From Beta vulgaris subsp. vulgaris (taxonomy: Eukaryota; Streptophyta; Magnoliopsida; Caryophyllales; Amaranthaceae), in the NCBI RefSeq assembly GCF_026745355.1, contig NC_079206.1, positions 42,683,224 to 42,747,223 on the forward strand: a DNA stretch of 64,000 nt, in the 5' to 3' direction. The notes under the pieces are model-generated. The model ran no database searches and was not told the DNA's origin. It saw nothing but the letters and a program-made list of their open reading frames with translations. Every line of letters begins with the position of its first letter. Within the stretch, counting starts at the first letter, position 1. Shown piece by piece: positions 55,081-64,000 of the stretch. Made by a program: the position numbers and the translations under genes.

Positions 55081-58000
55081 GGTAACGGTTCCTTGATTAT
55101 AGGAGATCTTCCTAATTATACTCCAACGTCGCAATCCCTTTTCCTCCTTTGTGCAATTTACTCTCATCAACGGATCTCACGGCTAATTTAATGCCTTGCT
55201 GAACTCCTTCCGTTTTCAGAAAATCCGTTATTGTACTTCATCTGGCTTTATCCTCGTATCTGTCAGTCGTATCTTCATGTCACAGTCGTCGTGTCATCAT
55301 GTCATTATGTCATCATGTCAATGTCATCCTGCAAAAACTCAGCCATAACAGTTCCTCCGAACGCTTCCTGGGCGATAGTGTTGCATCTTAGTCGTAAGCA
55401 AACCTACAAACCATGACATTGTTCTCTTGAACCCGACTTCAGAACTAGAGTGCATCTTACACGTGGCCACCTATTTAAGCAAAGGTACGAAGCATGTGAT
55501 CAATCTCTTAGTCATGGACCATTTTCAGCCTTAACCTCAACCTGTTAATAGTTGAAACGTAGATATGGACTTTTAGGTTGAGAACTTTGCATCCATGCTA
55601 CATAAATTTTGCTTGTGAATTCCTTTTGTTGCATATTCTTATTAAAACATTGATGTGTATTGCACCTAAAATCGTGTCTAAAAGATTGTCAAAATTGACT
55701 AAACCTTCGCAAAATATGCAAATTGCCTACCACAAGGTAGTGTGCATGGCGTACGCACACTCTGGATGCATAGGTTTTGGGCCAAGGGAACTTAAATGTG
55801 TGGTGTGCACTCTTTACATCTCATGCTATTGTCAATTCGACTATCGTTTAAGTCAACAAAGTCTATCAAAAATCCATCGTAGCATTCTATTTATCGTTGC
55901 GTCCCAAAATTATTTGGAATTAGCCAAAACCTCGCCTAAATCGCCAAATATCATGGTGGGCTGCACTACGCCAAGCGCATTAAGTTCTGGTGCACCACTC
56001 ATATGACAGACGCACGCACAACGTTTTTGTGAGGCACGCATCCTGTGCAACTCATGTTCGTTTCGATTTAGTCGTCGTAGTGGTCAATTCTATAATTTTT
56101 TTCCCTGTTTGCATTCATGTAGAGTCATGATCGTTCTTAGAGTCCTTTTGTGAAAATGAAACTCACGTAATTTAAGAAAAAAATCAAGCTTTTCATTTTT
56201 TGTGATTAAATTTGATTCATATATTGTTGTGCAATTTTTAGTGTTGTTGATTCTTTAGTTTAAATTCTGTTTTTTCGGTTGTTTGCTTCGCATACAATTT
56301 TTCTTTCATAATAAAAGGAAAAAAAAGAATTCCTTTGGGTCACCTATTATTGCACCCTTACTTGTCGGGCGTCTAAATCGCAGCAATAGGTCTCTTATTG
56401 ACCGCCGTAATTCGATGTTTTTCCACTAGTGCAATGGAGGAATAAAATATGTGCCACTCTAAAGCTCATCAAGCGCACTATCGCCACACCCCGACTTCAT
56501 TTAGAGTTATAAGATTACTTTTGACCGCCTTCAAGATATAAGCGTCATCACTTCTATAGGGTCTACTCCGAGCCCTACACCTGAAAAACTCCAAATGATG
56601 AAACCTAAAATTCTACTGAATTCCACTTGACATTTAGTGTCAAATAGTGTCACCGCACTATAAAACATGGTCCATGACAGTAGACTTCTAATACTTCCTA
56701 CAATGAGAATAGCATCACCAACAACCCCTTAGGAAGTGCATCAACAATCTAAAGGCTTATTCTTTTATTTCTGGTTTCCTAGGATAAGTCACAGACTCCT
56801 TAGCCTAAGCCATTTCTATCAATTTTCATTGAGTTTATGTCACTATAGGACTTCATCAACTATAGCCTTTTCGTTTTCATTTTATTTTACTTTTTATTTT
56901 TGTTGGCCTTCCATCATCGTATATGCTTCGAATTCGATGATGAAACTCAAATCAAATTATATGTAATGAGCTTGATTAATAAAAAAATGGACATACTTTG
57001 GATTATGAGTTATTTCCCTCTTCCTCCATCACCTTCCATGAGCCATCATCCATAAGCCATCTCCATGCAACCAAGAAAAATAAAAATCCATTCCACCATC
57101 ATCTCTATGAGCCTTAGCCAAAAAATCTCATCAAAGCTCCACAAAATACCTTTCAAACCTTGCACTATCTTAAACCAAATACTTGCCTGCAAGCCTCACA
57201 ACATTTAAAAATTAATGCCAGTCGAAAGAAAAAACAAAAAAATTAAAATTAAAAGTGCAAAAAAAACCCCAAAAAAAAGCAAAAGCAAAAGAAAATGCAT
57301 AAAGAAAAATGCAAAAGCAATATAGAAAAAGCCAAAGGCAAAAAAGAAAAGCCAAGCTAGGGGCTAGCACACAAGTTCTACCCCTCGTTTCAAATCCTTT
57401 TAATCCATCCAAAAAAACTTAACCATATAATCCAGAGCCATAATCCTTGCCTTATCCCATCCAATTAAACCTTTAACATCTAAACCTCACTTCTAAAAAC
57501 TTTTAACCGTTCATATCTAACCATAACACCTTCTCCAAGGTATGTCCAAGCCCGCTAGGTTGAAAACTTGAAAGGGGACCTAGGCAAAAGTTAGGGAAAA
57601 AAAATTTAATCAGATTTAGAACTATGAATGGTCTAATTCTGCAAGAATATGTAGAAATCCTCATCTTGAGGTATGAAGCTTTAATAAAATAAAATTAATC
57701 AAGATCTAATGATTTGACTTTCTAGAATTCAGAAGTATAATCTTTATAGATCTCGACATAAACTTGAGTATGAATCTAGCCACATCAAAGATTTTTCTCA
57801 CCTACATCTATTTGAGTCACAAATTTAATTTTTTTTATTTTTTTAATCCAAACTCTCTTTTTCCCTCAGGGAATCTCCGGTACTTTGATGGTCTATGGTA
57901 GGCCTGTCAATCAGGTCGGGTTGGGTCGGGTTCGTGTTCGGGTCAAGTAAAATCGGGTTGAAAATCCCTAACCTGAACCTGATCTGTTTTAATTTTCGGG

Positions 58001-58743
58001 TCAATATCATCAACCCTAACCTGATCTGAAAATTATCGGGTCAACCTGACCTCATCTGTTTGACCTGATTTTTTTTAAAAAACGGGTTGTAAATGGGTCA
58101 ACCTGAACCTGTTTAACCGAATTTTTTCAGGTTGACCCAACCCATATAATCTGATTTTTTTTTTTTTCAAAACAATTGCATAGTTCATAATAGGCACTTG
58201 GGCCTTGAAATTTCATCAAAGTATTAGCTAACCAAGTTTATACTTCACATACTTCTACCAAGTTCAAGCTAACCAAGTTCATACTTGGCAATATTACAAA
58301 CCAATTTAGCAAAAATTTATGAAACTATACAACCACAAATCCACAACTCAAACAAACATTGTTAATCTCCTCCTCCGCCTCTGATGAGAGCTCAATTTGC
58401 TCCTTGAAGTCGTCATCAGCCGCATTAAACTAGAAACCAAAGTAAACAAATAAATAAAGAGCATGAAAACAACAGAACATTAATACTCATTGGTAATTTG
58501 GTAGGAAAAATAGAAAATAACATTAAACAGAAAAACAGCATAGAAAAATCAAACAGAAATAAATGACAGAACATTAAACAAAAAAACAGCATAAGAAAAT
58601 AAAACAGAAAAAATTTATAACAGAATATTAAACAAAAAAAAAAACAACAAAAAATTAAACAAAAAAACAGAACATTAAAGAAAAAAAAAAAAAAGAACAT
58701 TAATACTAATTGGTAGGAAAAATAGAAAATAACATAGAAAAAT

Positions 58744-59125
58744 AACATTAAACAGGAAAATAGCATAAAAAAATTAAACTGGAAAATAAATGACATGCAG
58801 TTAAACAGAAAATTAAACAAAAAAAATAGAAAATTAAACAAAAAAACAGAACATTAAACATAAAATAACATAGAAAAATAAATGACAAAATACGAAAAAA
58901 CCGAAAGACAAAATATGAAAATCACATAAATAACAGAAAACATTAAACAGGAAAATAGCATAAAAAAATTAAACTGGAAAATAAATGACATGCAGTTAAA
59001 CAGAAAATTAAACAAAAAAACAGAACATTAAACATAAAATAACATAGAAAAATAAATGACAAAATACGAAAAAACCGAAAGACAAAATATGAAAATCACA
59101 TAAATAACAGAAAATAAATGACAAA
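58744..59125. repeat. Internal direct repeat, period about 195 bp, in the hAT element
   Basis: aacattaaacaggaaaatag recurs at 58744 and 58939, followed in both by the same catgcagttaaacagaaaat and cataaaataacatagaaaaa landmarks. Two copies plus a partial third. Confidence 0.85.
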
Positions 59126-59341
59126 ATACGAAAAAAAGGGTTCAAATACGAAAATCACAAAAAATAGCAGAAAAAAACGAAAGAAAATAAAGGACAAAAT
59201 AAGAAAAAAAAATTGACAAAAGAAGAATACCTGATGTTGAAGAAGAACAACAAATTGTGAGACTTTGCGAGACGAAGAACATCAAATGTTGAAGAAGAGA
59301 ATCGAAGAAGACTCTGAGATAGAGTGAAAGACTGAGAGATT

Positions 59342-59430
59342 TCAATGAGAGAGAGAGGCGGTAGAGAGAGAGAGGCGGTAGAGAGAGGCGGTAGAGAGAG
59401 AGAGGCGGTAGAGAGAGAGAGAGTTGAGAA
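59342..59430. repeat. GAGA / GAGGCGGTA minisatellite
   Basis: Four copies of gagagaggcggtagagag-like units ending in a (GA)n run, inside the hAT element. Confidence 0.9.
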
Positions 59431-60084
59431 AGAAAGAAATTTAGGGTTAGAAGACTAAGAGAGAGAGTGAAGGAACGCAGTATTAGAAATTTCGATATTG
59501 GGGCATTGGGCTGGGGAAATCTTTTGGGCTGGGCAAAGTGGAAAACACCAAAAAAAAAATTCTTAGTTCAATCATTCGGGTCAGGCGGGTCAATGTCAGG
59601 TCAGAAAATTCGACCTGAACCTGACCTATTTAACTTTCAGGTCGGGTTCAGGTCGACCCATTTAACTAATCAGGTTGAAAACCTCAACCCAAACCCGCTA
59701 TTTTCAGGTCGGGTTCGGGTCGGGTTGTCGGGTTGGGTCAGCTTTTGCCAGGCCTAGTCTATGGTGATATCTAACTTTGCATGTATTAACTATCCCGAGA
59801 AGAATCCCTAGTGAATAACTCTAAAATCTCAATACAATCAAGTACATTTCAATCTAAGTTATTATACAAGCTTTCCCAAAGTGGGGGCTTCCTATATATG
59901 TGGTTCTTTTAAATCAAACTCGCGAGGAGTTGTAATTTGCGAATCTCACTTGGAAACCCCGTAACATTGCCAAATCAGTTTTCGAAAATTTATCTCCCTC
60001 TTTCTAATTAATCCATCTCACTGTACCTATCCACATCTTCTAATCTTGCATAACCCAGACTTTGCATTATATTTCATCTTTCTT

Positions 60085-62295
60085 AGCCTTTTGCGTAACC
60101 CCGACCTTGCATGACGTTTCATCTCCCTTAGCTTTGCATAACCTTAATCCTTGCATAATGCCTCATGCTTTCTTAGAGAGTCTAAGCTTGTATATCTTTG
60201 CATCATTATGTGCATTATTATGTGAGTTGTTTGCACCTATCTCCTAACGTCTTCTTCTACAGGTAATCAGATTACCGTAGTTATTGTCCTGCATACTAAC
60301 TTTACTTTTTGCAGAAACTAGCGATATATAGTTCACTTCAAAACTGCAAGGCGTTTAGAATTATTGTTTTCCTTTCTGACACCGTATACTTTCACTTTTG
60401 GTTTCCTAAAACACAGTCAAAGTGGGGGCTTCTATAGACAGAAAATCGTGTATCCTCAGAGTATCCAATGATGAAACATATCGTTGTCCTGGTCGAAAGG
60501 AAGAGTAATCAAACAAGATAAGTCCAAAAGCATTATAAAAACATAAAATCTATTTATTAAGTCCTGGCCCAAATTTAAAATCCCAATTAGTTAATCTTGA
60601 TACTTAAATGCATTTTTAACATTTGAATATTAATTATTCTTGATAATAATTTCTGAAGGATATTCTGAAAATTATATTTTTATTCGTAAAGATAGTTGAT
60701 TTCAGATTTCAAAGGAAATTTTTTAACAAAGGATAAAAAATAATCTTAAAACAATCAAAAATACTGGCCAGATAGCAAGCACGCATGACGCACATGTTAT
60801 GCACCAGACGCACATGTTGTGTACCAGACGCACAGTTTTTCATGATCTTTTCTCTCCATTTTCGGTTTTCGTCGCCTATAGATACCTCGTTTCTTCGAAC
60901 AACTTCTCACAATTCTCTCCAACAACTTAATACCTCGATACCCCTATCATCAAACATTCAACCTTACATTTATACGCATTCAGAAAAAATTCAAACGCAT
61001 TTATACCTTTGAATTCCTTGTTTAATAAGCTTCAAGATTGCTCATCCTGTAGACTATAATACAAGACCCAGGCGAGAAAGTTACAATGCAGATCTTGAAA
61101 GAATTAACGCTATTATATACATTCTAATCTCAACTCTTGTCTTTTTATTTGTTTTCTTTCTTAATTATTATTCATATACGCGATTGTATGTTTAAATGCT
61201 TTTATCACCTCACATGGTTATTTTTGCTAATCAAGACTAAAAGAATTGTTCTATCACATAATAAGATAATTGGACAACTTGTTAGGATCCCAGTATTTGG
61301 ATTGCTTTAACATGTCACAAAAAAGTAATCTTTTGTTTGTTTAATGAACCGACATATATTATTTTTTAGTTTGCATTAAAATATTATGTGGGTATTTTAT
61401 TGTATAAATGTTGAAAATGAACCGATATTGAGTAGAACCCACTAATTGACGAATTTGATTCATGACCATCCATGGAGTCATGACGGTGATATCTACATTG
61501 GATAAGTCCCAAAGTTTTCTCTACGATTTTTCAGTATCCGATTAGGTTTTTGAGTTTACCTTGAAAGATTAGTTGGTCACTTCTCTCTATTTCAAAATAT
61601 TTTTCAATAAAACATCTACAATGAGGTAGTCAAATACGCACTCGTCACGCTTAAGCGAATAAAAACACACCTACAACCATGAATCTTGAAATTCCATAGG
61701 GGTACCATGTATGAAAAATCATTAAATAAAAGATAATGAACTTGGGGCATAGGGATTTCATGACTACCAGTAATGTTGCTCGTGAAATGGTTTGAACCGG
61801 TTGCAACTTCCGGTGCTTATTCACAAGACCCACATCTGCCTTTCGATACTCAATCAGAAGGACCAATTTTATTTTTGTGTATCAATAAACAACTCCTAGA
61901 TATATTTTTTCGATGCTTATTCAGAAATACCAATTCTTGCATTCCGTAGTCTTAAAATGAGGATTAAAGTTGACCTATTGATTGTGAGACCCTTCTTCCA
62001 CCCATGTGACATTGATTCAATTCTCACCCCTTGCAAGAAGAATACCCAAGTTCTCCCAAACGAAAAAAAGAGAAATTTTTTTATATACTCGAAATCTTCA
62101 TTAGTGAGATGTTACAATCATTAGGTGGTAGAAATCGTCAAAACCTAGGAACGTAAGAATTAGAAGGGTATGTTTGTCATTTAAAATTTTTTATTTTATT
62201 ATCTGATGTTATTGTATGGCTGTATTTCGAGAATTTACCTCTATTTAATAGTTGTTTTACTTTAAATCTTATTTTTATTTTTATTTTTTCTTCAG
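60085..62295. other. Unassigned region, LTR-like after 60437
   Basis: A polypurine-like tract AAAGTGGGGGCTTC (60420-60433) precedes tatagacagaaaatcgtg, which could be a decayed LTR start. A doubled motif (acgcacatgttatgcaccag, then acgcacatgttgtgtaccag) lies at 60788-60830, and a TATA-like TATAGATA at 60877. No coding region with a recognisable family is present to 62295. Confidence 0.4.
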
Positions 62296-63085
62296 GTACC
62301 ACTAAGGTTTCTTAATATTCAGCTGATACCCTCGCGTTTTCCAAATTCACAAGTACCCTTGTGGTTTTGAAAAATTTCTTGACGTAACCCTACCGTCAAC
62401 TTTTCGTTAAATATGATCCTAAAAAACTTAATTAGCCCTAACCCTTAATCCCCCGCCCACCACCACTCATGCCCCTCCCCCACCCCTTGCATCCCCCGAG
62501 TCGATTTCCCCTCCCCTCCCTCCCATCCCCCGTTGAATTCGCTCCATTATCCACACCCTTGTCGATTTTTGCTCCCTTCCCCATCGAGACCTTATATGCA
62601 CAAGGCACCGATGTTTATGTTCTTTATTCAAGTGACCAGAACCAGAAGGTCAAGGAAATTAGACGGGGTGGGGGGAGGAGTTGCAAGAGGGTGGAGGGAG
62701 GGGTTGTGTGGGGGTGGGGGAGGGGCAGGGGTGGTGGGAGGGGGCCAAGGGTGGTGGGGTGGTAGGGTTTGGGTGGTTAGGACATTAGGGTGAGGTGGGG
62801 TTAGGTGGTGGGGTTAGAGGTTAGGGGTTAGGGAGAGATAAAGGTTGATTGGGGTTTAAAAGTCTTAATTAGATTTAATTAGAGTTAATTAGGATTGATT
62901 AATATTAATTAGGTTAATTAGGGGTTAATTTCGTTGACTTAGCCTTAATGACTAATAGAGTTGACGGTCTTTAGTCATTAGTATTCTAATAATTTTTCAA
63001 AATCACAGGGGTAGCTGGTGAATTTTGGAAAAATGTGAGGGTACCATCTAAATATTAAGAAACCTCAGATGCACCTATTGAAAAA
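62296..63085. mobile_element. Long-TIR DNA transposon (MULE/foldback-like), non-autonomous
   Basis: The left end AGGTACCACTAAGGTTTCTT and the inverted right end (AGGTGCATCTGAGGTTTCTT on the minus strand) begin imperfect inverted repeats of about 90 bp or more, with shared landmarks ttgaaaaatt and ttagtcatta / gttgac. The centre is a G-rich / C-rich block with telomere-like ggttaggggttaggg. No transposase is visible. A target duplication is not clear. Confidence 0.65.
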
Positions 63086-63530
63086 ACCGTATTTTTTTCT
63101 TAATCCCCAACTGTAACCCTCTTGGTAAGAATAAGAACTCTACTAGACCATTATCTCTAGGAAATGAGCAAACCCAACTATACAGATCAACGTCGACACT
63201 CGAGAATATTTAACTGTTACTTTAATATAGTCAAAACTATCATGCAAAAAACAATGAAATAATAGGGTTACATGATTAAAACATAAAAACGAGAGGGGAC
63301 CGAAACAAAAAGCTCAAGTCAAAGTGTGAACAGTCAATCCAATTCCCCTTAATACTCTGATATTTTTGTATGTGATTTTCCAACTTCCCTGTCTCTCTCC
63401 CAACTACTCAAGCCTTGGATTTACAATAAAATAGCTACACAATCCATTTAAGTCATCTCTAACAACAACTTTGAATTAGTGGACTACTGCAATAGTACAA
63501 TATTAGTTGAGAAAATGACATGATCTCAGC

Positions 63531-64000
63531 TTATTTCTTGGTCTTTTTCTCTCTGTTACCGTTGCGAAAGAAAGAATTAAATCCTAAGAGATCTGATGTA
63601 CCTTTAGTAATATAAGGAGGTGGAACATTTAAAGGAGCACCACTATTATTTCTCACACAATTCATATTTGATCCACCTCCTGAGCCACTCTTCTTCAATG
63701 AACGTTTCTGATTTGACGAAGACGAAAATTTCATACTCTGATTATTCATCAACTTACCAGTATATGAAGTACAATTTTTCTGAGATTTTTTAGAATTGTA
63801 ATTTGATGATGACCCTGTTGAGTTACTCCTGAAAAGAAGTGGCAATGACCAAATTGATGAACTCGTTTTTTTACCATAACTGTTCTCATAGTTATTAAGG
63901 CTGCTGCTTCTTTTAAATCCCCAGAATGATTTTGCTTGATTAACGTTTGCTTCGCGTACTAAAGTTGCTGTTGTTGTTAAAGTAATCTCTTCTTCTTCTT
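63531..64000 (-). CDS. DUF1645 family protein, C-terminal part (gene continues past the window)
   Basis: The minus strand is open from the window edge to the TAA/TAG-type stop at 63531-63533. It contains, in order, SFWGFKRSSSLN, LPLLFRSNSTGSSSN, a Ser/Lys-rich middle, and APLNVPPPYITKGTSDLLGF ending FFRNGNREKKTKK. These blocks match the conserved tail of plant DUF1645 proteins (for example the Arabidopsis At1g70420 type), where a Phe-Trp-x-Phe-Lys-Arg-Ser motif is followed by LPLLSRSNSTG and a closing VPPxxxxKGT. The function of the family is not established. A TTG near 63845 is not a start; the frame is open upstream. Start and promoter lie beyond base 64000. Confidence 0.8.
   Translation of the reverse strand, partial: EEEEITLTTTATLVREANVNQAKSFWGFKRSSSLNNYENSYGKKTSSSIWSLPLLFRSNSTGSSSNYNSKKSQKNCTSYTGKLMNNQSMKFSSSSNQKRSLKKSGSGGGSNMNCVRNNSGAPLNVPPPYITKGTSDLLGFNSFFRNGNREKKTKK

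Larger units (their letters stand above)
57899..59756. mobile_element. Non-autonomous hAT transposon (1,858 bp)
   Basis: Ends TAGGCCTGTCAATCAGGTC and CAGCTTTTGCCAGGCCTA (inverted TAGGCCTGxCAA), with an 8-bp target duplication GTCTATGG at 57891-57898 and 59757-59764. Both ends carry dense subterminal GGTCGGGTT / ACCTGA repeats, typical of hAT elements. The site is empty in copy 1 of the tandem duplication (about 54750), which confirms both borders. The interior is A-rich. A short minus-strand frame near 58330-58430 has an acidic tail but no recognisable transposase. Confidence 0.95.
55081..60084. repeat. 3.14-kb tandem duplication, copy 2 (with hAT insertion)
   Basis: Starts with the truncated Tat LTR piece (55081-55348), then repeats copy 1, including the second CACTA terminus at 56431. 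Length without the hAT and its duplicated target is about 3,138 bp. After 60084 the sequence continues beyond the end of copy 1. Confidence 0.95.

Noticed and set aside
58425..58841. 138-codon Phe-rich minus-strand frame in the hAT element
   Set aside because: Low-complexity TTT/TTA coding artefact of the A-rich interior.
62469..62793. 98- and 86-codon plus-strand frames
   Set aside because: Pro-rich then Gly-rich translations of the C-rich and G-rich core of a transposon; no start context or homology.

Overview
This is a nuclear plant (eudicot-like) window, dominated by nested transposable elements. The evidence is a spliced purple acid phosphatase gene closest to the PAP1 type, a DUF1645 gene at the right edge, plant copia and gypsy lineages with tRNA-Met primer sites, Helitrons, hAT, CACTA, Stowaway and Harbinger elements, and A+T-rich intergenic DNA. 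I see no sign of bacterial, organellar or viral origin, and I cannot name the species.

Layout. 1-1009 looks like the end of a CACTA transposon. 1010-4590 holds a LINE tail and a decayed copia element, with a Stowaway MITE in its LTR. 5269-19399 (minus) is a purple acid phosphatase gene whose 13 exons I could join in frame to 641 codons. A young Ty1/copia element (7696-12915) sits in its intron 6. Intron 1 is swollen by two Helitrons, two Stowaway-type MITEs, one Harbinger-type MITE and SINE-like pieces. 19770-26576 is a graveyard of MITEs, two LINE remnants and a plant mobile domain (MAIN-like) remnant. 26577-33715 is the 5' half of a gypsy chromovirus-like element with a 3.35 kb LTR. 33716-52205 is a Tat-lineage gypsy element (two RNase H domains, antisense extra ORF) split by a complete Sirevirus-type copia element (36199-46671, target duplication GTTAA). 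51937-60084 is a 3.1 kb tandem duplication whose left breakpoint lies inside the Tat LTR; its second copy alone carries a 1.86 kb non-autonomous hAT (8 bp target duplication GTCTATGG). 60085-63085 is unassigned repeat DNA plus a long-TIR element. 63531-64000 (minus) is the 3' end of a DUF1645 gene.

Only two host genes are supported: the phosphatase and the DUF1645 gene. They share no evident function. The rest is best read as a relative-age stack of insertions: Tat, then Sirevirus inside it; tandem duplication, then hAT inside one copy; and, independently, a very recent copia insertion in the phosphatase intron. I found no convincing new multi-gene system. The most novel items are an intact 168-codon ORF upstream of gag in the chromovirus-like element, a 14 bp sequence identity at the copia insertion site, and two strong adjacent palindromes in the chromovirus-like LTR. 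Boundaries were read by eye, without alignment tools.
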